A stretch of DNA of 64,000 bases, taken from Streptomyces sp. NRRL S-337 (GTDB lineage Bacteria > Actinomycetota > Actinomycetes > Streptomycetales > Streptomycetaceae). A model generated the notes under the pieces. It saw only the letters and a program-made list of their open reading frames with translations, did no database searches and had not been told where the DNA came from. The stretch covers positions 62,001 to 126,000 of the forward strand of contig NZ_JOIX01000017.1 in the NCBI RefSeq assembly GCF_000720175.1. The letters are read 5' to 3'. Made by a program: the position numbers and the translations under genes. This document shows positions 26,063-35,292 of the stretch, piece by piece (positions within the stretch are counted from its first letter, which is position 1; the number at the start of each line of letters is the position of its first letter).

Positions 26063-27031
26063 ATGGCTGGTCACACCGCCGCAATCGTCCTCGAGCCCGA
26101 GGCGCAGGAGCTCGCCGACGCCACCTCGCAACATCCGTTCCTGTACGAGCTGGATCCGACCGCAGCGCGCAAGGTGCTCGACGACCTCCAGGCCGCGCCG
26201 GTCGACAAGCTGCCGGTCGACGAGGAGTGGGTCACCGTTCCGGCAGCCGTGGGCGATGTACGGGTACGCATCGTCAGGCCGCACGGCGTCACCGGAACGC
26301 TGCCTGTCGTGTTGTACATGCACGGCGGTGGCTGGGTGCTGGGCAATGCCGGTACGCACGACCGCCTGGTGCGCGAGTTGGCGGTCGGCGCCCGGGCGGC
26401 AGTGGCCTTCGTGGAGTACACGCCGTCGCCCGAGGCGCACTACCCTGTGGCCATCGAGCAGGGCTACGCCGCCGCACAGTGGATCGTCCGCGAGGGAGCG
26501 TCCAAGGGGTTGGACGCACAGCGCATGGCAGTGGCCGGGGAATCGGTCGGCGGCAACATGACCGCCGCGCTCGCCCTCATGTCCAAGGAGCGCGGTGACG
26601 TCACGTTCGTACAGCAGTCGATGTACTACCCGGTCACGGACGCGGCCATGGACACCGGTTCCTACGACCAATTCGCCACCGGCTACTACCTGAGCCGCAA
26701 GCTGATGGAATGGTTCTGGGACGCCTACACGACAGACCCGAACCAACGCGCGGAGATCACCGCGTCTCCCAACCACGCCACCATCGAGCAGCTCTCCGGA
26801 CTGCCGCCCGCCCTGCTGATCGTCGACGAGGCCGATGTGCTGCGCGATGAGGGCGAGGAGTACGCCGCCAAGCTTCGCGCGGCCGACGTTCCGGTGACCA
26901 CGGTGCGCTACGACGGCACGGTCCACGACTTCATGATGCTCAACTCGCTGAGTCAGTCCAAAGCCGCCCGCGGAGCCATCGACCAGGCAACGGCATTCCT
27001 GCGCAACGCCCTCGGAACCGGCCATCCCTAA
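26063..27031 (+). CDS. Alpha/beta hydrolase, HSL family (esterase/lipase-like)
   Basis: This 322-residue enzyme has the HSL oxyanion-hole motif HGGGW (near residue 93), the nucleophile motif GESVGGN, an acid in LLIVDEADVLRDEGEEYA and the catalytic His in VHDFMML. It should hydrolyse short-chain esters. ATG 26063 has GGGAG seven bases upstream. It is followed after 34 bases by an MDR reductase on the same strand, and the two are likely co-transcribed. Confidence 0.9.
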   Translation: MAGHTAAIVLEPEAQELADATSQHPFLYELDPTAARKVLDDLQAAPVDKLPVDEEWVTVPAAVGDVRVRIVRPHGVTGTLPVVLYMHGGGWVLGNAGTHDRLVRELAVGARAAVAFVEYTPSPEAHYPVAIEQGYAAAQWIVREGASKGLDAQRMAVAGESVGGNMTAALALMSKERGDVTFVQQSMYYPVTDAAMDTGSYDQFATGYYLSRKLMEWFWDAYTTDPNQRAEITASPNHATIEQLSGLPPALLIVDEADVLRDEGEEYAAKLRAADVPVTTVRYDGTVHDFMMLNSLSQSKAARGAIDQATAFLRNALGTGHP

Positions 27032-27065
27032 CTGATCGCGGGTGTTGAGAGGCGAGAGGTCACTC

Positions 27066-28136
27066 ATGCCGCAATCCATGCGCGCGCTCGTAGCCGGAGA
27101 GGTCGGCGAGCCGAACGACGTCCTGCGACTGGAATCCCGGCCTGTTCCCACGGCAGAAGCCGGCCAGGCATTGATCCGTGTGAAGGCGACCCCGATTCAC
27201 GCCAGCGATCTGCACGTGTTGCGGGGGCGCTACGGTTTCTCCGCCGAGTTTCCCACTGTCGGGGGGAACATGGAATGCGTGGGCCGTATTGCGGCCCTGG
27301 GCCCGGATACCGAGGGACTGAAGATCGGCGAGCGTGTGGTGGCCGTTGCCGTCCCGGCCGTACCCGGGCCGCGTGTGCCCGGCACCTGGCAGGAATACCT
27401 TGTTGCCGATACCCATAGGCTTCTGTCGGTCCCCAACCGTCTGAGCGACTCCAGTGCCTGTCAACTCGCGGTCAACCCGTTGACCGCGCTGCTCCTGGTG
27501 ACTCGCGAACTCGACGTACAGCCGGGCGAATGGTTGTTGCAGACGGCGGCGGGCTCCACCGTCGGCCGGCTCGTCATTCAGCTGGCCAGGCATCTGGGTA
27601 TCCGGACAATCAATGTGGTGCGGCGGCGCGATGCCGTTGAGGAGATCAAGGCGCTTGGCGGCAACGAGGTCATTTGCACCGAGGACGAGGACCTGTTGCG
27701 GCGTGTGACCGAGATTGCAGGGCCGGCTGGCGTGCGCAAGGCCATCGACTGTGTCGCGGGCGACGTCGGTGCCCAGGTGTCCCAGGCATTGGCTCCGGGA
27801 GGAGAGATCGTGATCTACGGTGCGCTCTCCACCCATCGGCAGACCGACCCTGCGGCGCTGACGATTCCGCTGCCGGCGCGCTCCCTCATCTACGAGACCA
27901 AAGTGGTCCGTGGCTTCTGGCTGAACCGCTGGTTCGGCACTGCCTCACCTACGGATGCGCTGCGCGCGCTGTCCGAAGTTCGCAGTCTCGTCGCTGAGGG
28001 AGTGCTGAGCATCCCCCCAGGCCGGCCGTTCCCGCTTGAACGCTTCGCGGAAGCCATCTCGTTCGCCGAAGCACCCGGGCATGGTGCAAAACCGCTCTTC
28101 GTCTTCGACGATGGCCGGGACGAAGACGACAGGTAG
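27066..28136 (+). CDS. MDR-family reductase (enoyl-CoA/quinone reductase-like)
   Basis: This 356-residue medium-chain dehydrogenase/reductase has the N-terminal GroES-like domain (TPIHASDLHVLRGRYG), a nucleotide-binding loop TAAGSTVGRLVIQLARHLG and a conserved RRRDAVEEIKALGGNEV segment that binds NADP. No catalytic-zinc ligands are evident, and the pattern is close to trans-2-enoyl-CoA reductases. Reduction of an alpha,beta-unsaturated carbonyl or thioester is likely. GAGAGG precedes the ATG. Confidence 0.88.
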   Translation: MPQSMRALVAGEVGEPNDVLRLESRPVPTAEAGQALIRVKATPIHASDLHVLRGRYGFSAEFPTVGGNMECVGRIAALGPDTEGLKIGERVVAVAVPAVPGPRVPGTWQEYLVADTHRLLSVPNRLSDSSACQLAVNPLTALLLVTRELDVQPGEWLLQTAAGSTVGRLVIQLARHLGIRTINVVRRRDAVEEIKALGGNEVICTEDEDLLRRVTEIAGPAGVRKAIDCVAGDVGAQVSQALAPGGEIVIYGALSTHRQTDPAALTIPLPARSLIYETKVVRGFWLNRWFGTASPTDALRALSEVRSLVAEGVLSIPPGRPFPLERFAEAISFAEAPGHGAKPLFVFDDGRDEDDR

Positions 28137-28481
28137 GACGCAGCCCGGCTGGTGCTGGCGTCGGTGCAGGACCGTCATGCTGCTCCGCGCCGAAGGGCTG
28201 CACAGCGGCACGCAGATGGCGTGGGCGACGTACCACAAGACCGTCGCAGAGGTCCTGTCACCCCCGGACGGACTCATCCTCTTCTGCGGATGTGGATCGA
28301 GGTTCGAAGACGTCACAGCGGTCGACGCCCGCACAGGCCGGGCGCCGCTCGACGAGATGGTCACGTTCCTCGACGGTCTCTGACGCTATCCCCCCTCGGC
28401 CGATCAAGAGCCGTTTCATGCCGCACCCACCTAGTGGTTCATATGTCATATTGCGCACATAATCCGGACGAAAGGCATGTC
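28137..28481 (+). other. Gap with a possible small ORF
   Basis: An ATG at 28177 opens a 68-residue frame (LLRAEGLHSGTQMAWATYH ... DEMVTFLDGL, stop 28383). It has normal codon bias but no recognised family and no strong ribosome site. It could be a remnant or a small gene. Confidence 0.25.
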
Positions 28482-28900
28482 ATGAAGATCGCAGTCATCG
28501 GCGGCACCGGGCTGATCGGGTCGCAGGTCGTCAATGACCTGAACGCCGCCGGACACGAGGCGGTGGCGCACGCGCTGTCCACTGGCGTCGACATCATCAG
28601 CGGCCGGGGAGTGGACGAGGCGGTGGCGGGCGTCGACGTCGTCGTCAACGTGACGACCTCCCCCACCTTCGATGACGCCTCGCTCGCCTTCTTCCAGACG
28701 TCGATGGACAACCTGCTGGCCTCGGCCCCAAAGGGCGGCGTCGGGCACTTCGTCATCCTCTCGATCGTCGGCGCGGACCAGGTGCCGGAGCTGGACTACT
28801 ATCGGGCCAAGGTGCTCCAGGAGAAGATCCTCGCGGCCGGTCCGGTCCCCTACTCGATCGTCCGGGCGACGCAGTTCATGGATTTCATGGATGCCGCACC
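28482..28900 (+). pseudogene. NAD(P)-binding (NmrA/SDR-like) protein, 3'-truncated
   Basis: ATG 28482 (AAAGG seven bases upstream) begins an atypical SDR: IAVIGGTGLIGSQVVNDL, then VVVNVTTSPTFDD, GVGHFVILSIVGADQV and YYRAKVLQEKILAAGPVPY. Homology stops after ATQFMDFMDA. The frame then runs into unrelated Pro/Arg-rich sequence until 29045, overlapping the convergent P-loop gene. Intact relatives are about 250 residues, so roughly 45% is missing. Confidence 0.7.
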
Positions 28901-28987
28901 ACGCCCACACCACAGCCCGACCCCGCGGCGATCAGCGAACAGCCAGCGGATCGGCGCCGACACCGGTGACGACCACAGCCTGCTTCT

Positions 28988-29557
28988 TCAGCTCGACCTG
29001 GTCGAGGACAGGGTGGCCGCGAGTTCGTCCAGATCTCCGGTGTAGACGATCACTTCTTCGTCTTCGGCCGGTGGGTCGAAGCGGGCGAAGAAGTCGTCGA
29101 GGGCTTCGGGGGTCACGGTGAGGGCATTGGCGTCCTCACGTTGATTGCGCTCGACGAGGCGCCGGAGCAGTTCCTCCCGGTCGGCGGGGAGGTAGACGAT
29201 GAGGGGGTGGCCGCCCGCTTCCCGGGCGGCCTGCCTCCAGGCGTCACGCTCACTACGCCGCCAGAGCCCGTGGTCGAGAACGACATCGCGCCCGGCCTCG
29301 ATCTCCTTGATGAAGCGCTCCCGGGTCGCCTCGACGACGGGGCGTTCGCGCTCGAAGTAGGTGTGCTCGGGGTAGTCCACGCCGTAGCGACCGTGGAGGC
29401 GGTGCACCTCCTCGTCCACAGACAGCCGGACGTAACCATGGTCGGCCAGAGCCTGGGCGACGGTGGTCTTCCCGGAGCCGGTCAGGCCGGCCAAGAGAAC
29501 GGCGAGAGGCACGGGTGGGTCATCCCTTCCGCGACGAGCGTGCGCGAACGCGGACAT
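28988..29557 (-). CDS. P-loop ATPase/kinase (AAA_33-like)
   Basis: This 189-residue P-loop protein has Walker A GLTGSGKTT near residue 24, VRLSVDEEVHRLHGRYG, a lid-like basic region (WRRSERDAWRQAAREAGG) and LLRRLVERNQRED, as in zeta-toxin or chloramphenicol-phosphotransferase-like small kinases. It follows the glycosyltransferase gene by five bases and is the last gene of a five-gene operon. It may phosphorylate a sugar or small molecule for the upstream glycosyltransferases; that is inference. Confidence 0.8.
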   Translation of the reverse strand: MSAFAHARRGRDDPPVPLAVLLAGLTGSGKTTVAQALADHGYVRLSVDEEVHRLHGRYGVDYPEHTYFERERPVVEATRERFIKEIEAGRDVVLDHGLWRRSERDAWRQAAREAGGHPLIVYLPADREELLRRLVERNQREDANALTVTPEALDDFFARFDPPAEDEEVIVYTGDLDELAATLSSTRSS

Positions 29558-29562
29558 TGTCT

Positions 29563-30429
29563 CTAACCCTGGCCGGTGTGTGCGTACGGCCGCCAGGTGG
29601 TGAAGACGCTCCGGGCCTCGGCGGGCCAGCTGAAGGGCATCCGGTCCAGGCTCACCCGGCGGAAGGCGAACCGCGGATCGCTGATGTTGATCACACCGCC
29701 GTGCCGGCCGACGTGGCCCAGCAGGCGGGTTGCCTCGTCGCGCACGGCAGGGGTCTGTTTCTGCCAGGTGCCGGATGAGAAGTGCCGCACTCGGCGGCGG
29801 AGGTCGTCCAGGACGCCCGAGCGCCACTTGAAGTGGTGAACCGCGCAGACGCGGTCCGCGTCCGGCCGGTGGCCGGGGGCTCGGTGATTACCGGAGGCGA
29901 CGCTGACGTCGTGGCGGGCGAGGACGATCTTTCTTGGGTCCCCGTGCAGAAGCCGGTGGGTGAGGTGGCCGCCGAAGGGATAGGCGAGGTCCAGCCCGCC
30001 TTCGGGCCTCCAACCGGTCAGGCGTCCGCTCGCGGCGACCCGGTCGAGCATCAGCCCGCCGATCACGCTGCGCCCGGACTTCTCGGCCTGAGCGATCATC
30101 TCCGTGAGTGGGGCGGGGTATTGCTGGAACTCGTCGGCGTCGGCCAGCAGGTGCCAGCCCGGGCCGGCCATGTGGCGGAGGGAGTCGCGGAGCTGGGTGT
30201 TGGTGTGCTCGTGCCACGGTCCCGTGCTGGTACCGGTCGGGACGACGCCCAGCTCGCGGCATGCGGCCTGGAGTTCGTGCCGTTGGCTGTCGGGCACGTG
30301 CTCGGGGAAGTGGAAGGCGATCAGGAACCGCTCGACGCCCAGCCACCGGTAGTGGCGGACCCAGGCGGCCAGCAGCGGCACCTCAACGGGGCCGATGACA
30401 GCGATCAAGGTGGGAGGTGTACTCAGCAT
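29563..30429 (-). CDS. GT2/GT92-like glycosyltransferase
   Basis: This 288-residue protein has a GT-A opening (TLIAVIGPVEVPLLAAWVRH), the acidic metal motif WHLLADADEFQQYP (DAD, the DxD motif), VIGGLMLDRV and a conserved CAVHHFKWRSGVLDDLRRR region, as in DUF23/Glyco_tranf_2_4 enzymes. No membrane segment. ATG 30429 overlaps the previous stop by seven bases, so translation is coupled. Confidence 0.8.
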   Translation of the reverse strand: MLSTPPTLIAVIGPVEVPLLAAWVRHYRWLGVERFLIAFHFPEHVPDSQRHELQAACRELGVVPTGTSTGPWHEHTNTQLRDSLRHMAGPGWHLLADADEFQQYPAPLTEMIAQAEKSGRSVIGGLMLDRVAASGRLTGWRPEGGLDLAYPFGGHLTHRLLHGDPRKIVLARHDVSVASGNHRAPGHRPDADRVCAVHHFKWRSGVLDDLRRRVRHFSSGTWQKQTPAVRDEATRLLGHVGRHGGVINISDPRFAFRRVSLDRMPFSWPAEARSVFTTWRPYAHTGQG

Positions 30430-31658
30430 CGGGGCTCCTGCGTACGCACTGAGGCGAAGGTCCGGGTGAGAAAGTCGGCTTGCTCGGCAGCGGTCCACAT
30501 CCCCAGCAGCCCGGGTGCCTCGGCGCCGGGCCTTTCGGGCGGCTGGCGAACCACGGTGTGCAGGGCGTCGGCGAGTCCGTCGGGGTCGCCGGCGCGAAAG
30601 GTCAGTGCCCAGGACTGGCCGCGAAGGCAGGCGGTGAGGGATGGGTCGTGGTCGGAGACGATCAGGGGGACGCCGAGACGGGCGGCGTCCATCACGAGCC
30701 CGGATTCCTTGCCGACGCCGGGATGCCGGGCGACCAGAGCGGCGTCGGCGGCGGCGTACACCACTCGCAGCACCGGCTCCGCGACAGGGCCGGGCACAGT
30801 GTGCAGACGCAGTTTGGGCAGGGCCCGCCACCGCTCCAGCACAGCCTCATCAAGGGGGCAGCCTGCGACCACGAGGTGCAGTGGTTCCTTCAGACGGGCC
30901 AAGGCGGCGTCGATGACAGCGATGTCCTTGTACGGCCACCAGCCGCCCACCAGGCACACCACGGCTTCAGGGCCGAGAATGTCGAATGCGATGCGACCGC
31001 CGTCACGTTCGGCGTCGGTCAGGGGGCGGCCGTCGTCGACCGCGAAGGCCCGCACCACCGCAGAAAGATCCGGGAAGACCGCGGCGAACTGATCGCCCAC
31101 AGCCTGCGTCGGGTACACCGCAAGCACCTTCTTCTCGCCCCGGCGTGCGAGCCGGCCGATGAGCCGCACTACGGCGTCCTCTGTGGTGACCGCTTCGTGG
31201 ACGAACCGCAGGTGCGGCAGGCCGCCGAGGAGGGCCGCAGCACCGTGCAGGGCCTCGTTCGCGGTCAGGATCACCACCGCCTTGGCGTCCGATTCCAGAC
31301 GGCGAGCGGTCCGCAGCGCGGACGCCTCCGTAAGACAGCGAACGACGAGAGTGATCTGGTGCGGCATTCGCCGCAGGACACGGGGCCATCGGCGCGAACG
31401 GAAGATCCGCTGTCCGGCCGAGGAGAGGCCGGCAGCAAGTCGGGCGGCGCCCAGCAGCCCGGCCGCCGGACGCCCTACTGGCGCGGTCACCAGCCGGGCC
31501 CGCGCCTCGCGCAGGAACCCCGCCGCGCCGCGGGCGATCCCGTTCGGGGCGATGACCAGGGTGCCGGGCCGGGCCTGGGCGAGCACGACCAGCGTGCGCT
31601 GGTGGTGCCCGCCCAAGCGGTCGGCGTACGGTTCGATGAGCACGAGGCCGTGGGTCAT
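30423..31658 (-). CDS. GT4-like glycosyltransferase
   Basis: This 411-residue GT-B protein has C-terminal features CLVGGWWPYKDIAVIDAALA, LVVAGCPL and ADAALVARHPGVGKESGLVM followed by DAARLGVPLIVSDH, equivalent to the GT4 nucleotide-sugar region with its glutamate. ATGA coupling with the preceding gene. It probably adds a sugar to a shared acceptor with the neighbouring glycosyltransferases. Confidence 0.8.
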   Translation of the reverse strand: MTHGLVLIEPYADRLGGHHQRTLVVLAQARPGTLVIAPNGIARGAAGFLREARARLVTAPVGRPAAGLLGAARLAAGLSSAGQRIFRSRRWPRVLRRMPHQITLVVRCLTEASALRTARRLESDAKAVVILTANEALHGAAALLGGLPHLRFVHEAVTTEDAVVRLIGRLARRGEKKVLAVYPTQAVGDQFAAVFPDLSAVVRAFAVDDGRPLTDAERDGGRIAFDILGPEAVVCLVGGWWPYKDIAVIDAALARLKEPLHLVVAGCPLDEAVLERWRALPKLRLHTVPGPVAEPVLRVVYAAADAALVARHPGVGKESGLVMDAARLGVPLIVSDHDPSLTACLRGQSWALTFRAGDPDGLADALHTVVRQPPERPGAEAPGLLGMWTAAEQADFLTRTFASVRTQEPRC

Positions 31659-32359
31659 CCGGAAACCGCCTGATCCCCGTGAGCGGCGGTGAACTGAGCC
31701 CGCAGCCAGGACGGATCGTTGAGGTGGTCGAACAGCTTCGGGTCGCGTGCCGCCTCACGGGCGAAGGCGACGCCCTCACGGGCCCCGGCAGCAGCGTGGG
31801 AGGCGAACTCTCCGCACCGGCTCTCCGTCCACGCCTCCATCCGCTGGCGGGCCTCGTCGTTTGCCATCCCGTACTCGCTGCCGCGGGCGAGCATCGCGCA
31901 CTCGCGGAAGCCTGCCTTCCAGGCGTGGAAGGGACTCTGGTTGAACCGAGTGATCCCAGCCGTCTCCTGGGCGAACTCGATGCGACCGGGCAGCGCGGCG
32001 AGCACGTCCACGGCCTCGCCCATCTCGCGCAGGTCGCTGCGGCGGATCAGCTTCAGCCCGCCATAGCCGTACGTCAGACCGTTGACCGGATTGACCGCCC
32101 GCCACACCCGCATGGACACGCCCTCATCCAGCGGCTCGACGGCGGCTGCGTCGAAGCCGGAGTCGATGGCGAAGTCGCCGTCTGCGAGGAAGAACTGCTC
32201 ACGGTCTACGACCTCGGCGCACAGCCTGTAGGCCCGGCGCATCCCGTGCACGCCGTGCACGCGCTTGGCGCTACCGCCGAGCGTCCGCTGGAAGCGCGCG
32301 TGGAGGGAGTCGGCCATCGGCTCGTCGTAGGAGAGGAAGACCGCGTCGAATTCGGTCAC
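31655..32359 (-). CDS. Conserved protein of unknown function in glycosyltransferase operon (possible GT-A fold)
   Basis: I do not recognise this 234-residue protein. It starts FDAVFLSYDEPMADSLHARF, has a HGVHGMRRAYRLCAE motif followed by FFLADGDFAID, whose DGD could be a GT-A DxD metal motif, then TYGYGGLKLIRRSDL and FNQSPFHAWKAGFRECAMLA. Absence of membrane segments and tight ATGA coupling on both sides argue for a cytosolic partner, possibly a transferase, in the same pathway. Confidence 0.7.
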   Translation of the reverse strand: MTEFDAVFLSYDEPMADSLHARFQRTLGGSAKRVHGVHGMRRAYRLCAEVVDREQFFLADGDFAIDSGFDAAAVEPLDEGVSMRVWRAVNPVNGLTYGYGGLKLIRRSDLREMGEAVDVLAALPGRIEFAQETAGITRFNQSPFHAWKAGFRECAMLARGSEYGMANDEARQRMEAWTESRCGEFASHAAAGAREGVAFAREAARDPKLFDHLNDPSWLRAQFTAAHGDQAVSG

Positions 32360-33513
32360 GAGAGCGCCTCCAGGTACCGGGCGGCGACCAGGGCGGGCGT
32401 GAAGTCGGTGGTGGAGGCATGAGCCCGTTTGGCATGCAGGGCATGGAATTCGTCGTCCGCGGCCAGGCGTTCGGCCAGGGCGACGGCCTCAGCCGGGGTG
32501 GTGAAGCACAATTCGGGGTCGATGTGCTCGGCGAGCCAGCCCAGCCGCGGGGAGATGACCGGCAGCCCCATGCCCTGGCAGTCGATCACGCTCATGGACC
32601 AGGGGCAGCCGGGGCGGAAGGGAGCGATACCGAAGCGGGCACCGGCCAGAAGGTTCCTGTATCGGACGCGGTCGCCCCGGTCAGAGACGATCTGGACGTT
32701 CGGCAGGGCTGCGAGCTGGTCGCGCATCCGCTCGGGGCTGCCATCCAGGCCCGTACGGGCGGCCCGGCGCTGGCCGAACAGGTCCATGACCTGCAGCCGG
32801 ACCTTTCCGGATGCGCTGAGTTCGCGGGCCAGGTGCACGAAGTGCTCGGTCCCGTAGTGCGCGTACAGACGGTGGTTGTAGACGCCGACCGTGCCAGCGT
32901 CCTGCCCTCGGCGGGCCGTTGCGGGGTCACGGACCAGACGCTCGTCCCGTGGGGCGGGCACCACCCGCAGCCGGTCGCCGAGGTCGACGGTCATGCGGGC
33001 CGCTGCGGCCGACACCCAGGAGGCGGCGGTGGCGGAGTGGATCATCACCCTGTCGCAGGCGGACAGCCCGGCGGCGAACGCCAGCAGTACCGGCCGGCCC
33101 AGACCAGCGTCGTTCAACGACGGGTCGAGCAGGAGCTGACCGCCACCGGTGAAGGAGAACGGCAAATAGTGGCAGTACCCGGCCAGAAGCGCCTCCGATC
33201 CGGCCTCCAGCAGGGCCGTGCGGACGGCCGGGGCCTCCTCGATCTGGTTGGCCACGACGGCGTCCGGCTTCTTTGCCCGAATCAACGCCACCAACTCGTC
33301 GATATCCTTGGAGAACCGGGCCCGGTACTTCGTCCCCGGCACCTTCCTCTGGTGGAAGCCGCAGCGGGCATCCCCAGCCGCAGCCGGAGCCGCGACGGTT
33401 ACCTCCGCGCCGGCATCCGCCAACGCCGGCGCAAGCAGATCCGCGAAGATCCAGCCAGAATCCGCGGACAGTCGGTCAGGGTTGGAGATGTTGAGCAGGT
33501 ACAGCACACGCAT
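32356..33513 (-). CDS. GT4-like glycosyltransferase, first gene of coupled operon
   Basis: This 385-residue protein has a GT-B N-terminus (MRVLYLLNISNPDRLSADS) with SGWIFADLLAPALADAGAEV, and a C-terminus with PFRPGCPWSMSVIDCQGMG then LPVISPRLGWLAEH, the GT4 donor region. It is the promoter-proximal gene, divergent from the XRE regulator at 33659. All later genes overlap or nearly touch, so expression should be set at this intergenic region. Confidence 0.8.
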   Translation of the reverse strand: MRVLYLLNISNPDRLSADSGWIFADLLAPALADAGAEVTVAAPAAAGDARCGFHQRKVPGTKYRARFSKDIDELVALIRAKKPDAVVANQIEEAPAVRTALLEAGSEALLAGYCHYLPFSFTGGGQLLLDPSLNDAGLGRPVLLAFAAGLSACDRVMIHSATAASWVSAAAARMTVDLGDRLRVVPAPRDERLVRDPATARRGQDAGTVGVYNHRLYAHYGTEHFVHLARELSASGKVRLQVMDLFGQRRAARTGLDGSPERMRDQLAALPNVQIVSDRGDRVRYRNLLAGARFGIAPFRPGCPWSMSVIDCQGMGLPVISPRLGWLAEHIDPELCFTTPAEAVALAERLAADDEFHALHAKRAHASTTDFTPALVAARYLEALS

Positions 33514-33658
33514 GATGCTTCGCCTCCCTCATCTGCCCGGAGCGTCGATCCGGGCCGGTGAGGGAAGGAAAGCGGCGACGCGGGCCGTGACGGCATGGTG
33601 AACTGGGGTCACTCACGGTTCATTCATGCTCACCAACGATGACGCGGGCGGGGCTTCG

Positions 33659-34636
33659 ATGGAGGCGCAAGGCGAGGAGATCACGGTCGAGCAGGCGGCC
33701 GAGGACTACGCGGCCGAGGTGGCTCGCTGGCGGGAAGTACGCGGCATGTCCAAGCGGGCGCTGGCTCTGGCCATGGGCTTTGACCCGTCCTACGTCAGCC
33801 ACGTGGAGTCGGGCCGCCACAAGCCCAGCGAGGAGTTCTCGCGCCTCGCCGACGAGACCCTGAACGCCGGGAAGGCGATCTGGCGACGTTGGTGCGACTA
33901 CGAACAGGCGAAGGCTCGTACCAGGCGGCCAGCGGCGACGCCCCCTGCCCAGCGCAGGCCGGAGCAGCCATATGCGACCGGATCGGCCCTCGTTGTGGAA
34001 CATGACGCGGCCCGGCTCCAGTACGACGGCAGCAAGTACCGGCTGACCATGCGCCGGCGGCTGCGCAACACCGGCGGCGAACCGGTGACCCGCTACCTGA
34101 TCCGCATCTCCGTGGACCGCCACCCCGGCGACCCGGAGCGGTCCAACGCGCACTACCGGGCCCACCCGCTGACATGGGATGAACTCGACCTGACGGCCAC
34201 CTGTCGGGGGGAGACGATGCGGTGGGAGGCCAAACACGACCGCGACGCCTTCAAGGAAGTCTGGCTACTGTTCGACAATGAACACGGCCGCTTCCCGCTC
34301 TACCCTGGCGAGTCCGTGTGGATCGAGTACGCCTACACGGTCGACGACGACAAGTGGGGCAACTGGTTCCAGCGGGCGGTCCGCCTGCCCACCGAACGAC
34401 TGGAAGTGCAACTCGTCTTCCCCGCTGCTCTCGATCCCGCCGTGTGGGGCACAGAGACGTCGATGACCGCCGAGGCGACCCCCTTGCGAACCCCTCCCGT
34501 AAGCAGCGACGAGGGTGAGCTACGGCAATTCACATGGATCACGACCACACCTGCTCTGCACGCTCGGTACCGTCTGGAGTGGCGGTTCCGGGCACGGCCA
34601 CAACGCGACACGATCAAAGGGGACTCAGGTGATTGA
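33659..34636 (+). CDS. XRE-family regulator with C-terminal sensor-like domain
   Basis: The N-terminal 80 residues form an XRE helix-turn-helix (VARWREVRGMSKRALALAM, GFDPSYVSHVESGRHKPS). Residues 110-320 form a separate beta-rich domain (SKYRLTMRRRLRNTGGEPVT, FKEVWLLFDNEHGRFPLYPG, WIEYAYTVDDDKWGNW) that I do not recognise and that may sense a ligand. ATG 33659 is favoured because GGGG lies five bases upstream; an ATG at 33626 is possible. Its stop overlaps the peptide deformylase start, and it faces the glycosyltransferase operon, so it probably controls both. Confidence 0.82.
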   Translation: MEAQGEEITVEQAAEDYAAEVARWREVRGMSKRALALAMGFDPSYVSHVESGRHKPSEEFSRLADETLNAGKAIWRRWCDYEQAKARTRRPAATPPAQRRPEQPYATGSALVVEHDAARLQYDGSKYRLTMRRRLRNTGGEPVTRYLIRISVDRHPGDPERSNAHYRAHPLTWDELDLTATCRGETMRWEAKHDRDAFKEVWLLFDNEHGRFPLYPGESVWIEYAYTVDDDKWGNWFQRAVRLPTERLEVQLVFPAALDPAVWGTETSMTAEATPLRTPPVSSDEGELRQFTWITTTPALHARYRLEWRFRARPQRDTIKGDSGD

Positions 34637-35198
34637 TGTGCGGCCCAGCCAGCGCATGCGAGAGCTCGGTGTCGTACAGCACGGCGCCGGCATCCTCGCC
34701 GAACCATCCCGCGCCTTCCATCTGCCTACCGAGCGCGAGAGGGCCGAGCACACCGTGGATGAGCTGTTCGCCGCTATGGAGCGGATCGGACAGGTCCACC
34801 CCTTCGCGAAGGGCATGGGCATCGCCGCCCCGCAGATCGGCCTCGCACGATCCGCCGCTGTCGTCCAGCCGCCAGGGGAGACTCCCGCCATCGTCCTCCT
34901 CAACCCGCGGATCACGACCAGCTCCGGAAAGACGGACGAGCAGTACGAGGGGTGCCTGAGCTTCTTCGACGTGCGCGGCCTCGTGCCCCGCCCGCTAAAG
35001 ATCACGGTAGAGACGACGACCCTGACCGGCGAAACGGTGTCCACCGTGTACGAACGCGGACTCGCCCGCCTGATCCACCACGAGATCGATCACCTCGACG
35101 GGCTGCTCTACACCGCCCGCATGCGATCGGGAGTCGATCCGATCCCGGTGGAAGAGTATCGACAGACCGGCCGGGCCTGGGAATACGACGGCCTCTAA
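34629..35198 (+). CDS. def: Peptide deformylase (second/accessory type)
   Basis: All three metal-site motifs are present in this 189-residue protein: GMGIAAPQIG, YEGCLSF (EGCLS cysteine) and HHEIDHLDG (HExDH). It should remove the formyl group from nascent N-terminal fMet. GTG 34629 has AAAGGGGA five bases upstream and overlaps the XRE stop, so it is translationally coupled to a regulator. A housekeeping deformylase is normally encoded beside fmt, so this copy is accessory and might provide resistance or a specialised deformylation step. Confidence 0.9.
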   Translation: MIDVRPSQRMRELGVVQHGAGILAEPSRAFHLPTERERAEHTVDELFAAMERIGQVHPFAKGMGIAAPQIGLARSAAVVQPPGETPAIVLLNPRITTSSGKTDEQYEGCLSFFDVRGLVPRPLKITVETTTLTGETVSTVYERGLARLIHHEIDHLDGLLYTARMRSGVDPIPVEEYRQTGRAWEYDGL

Positions 35199-35292
35199 TA
35201 CTCCAGCGGCGGTTTGTGTCCTGAGCTGATTCTTCTTTTGTAGTGGCAGCGTTGGGCTGTGGCTTGGTGGTGTCTGCGCCAGTGGGACCAGT

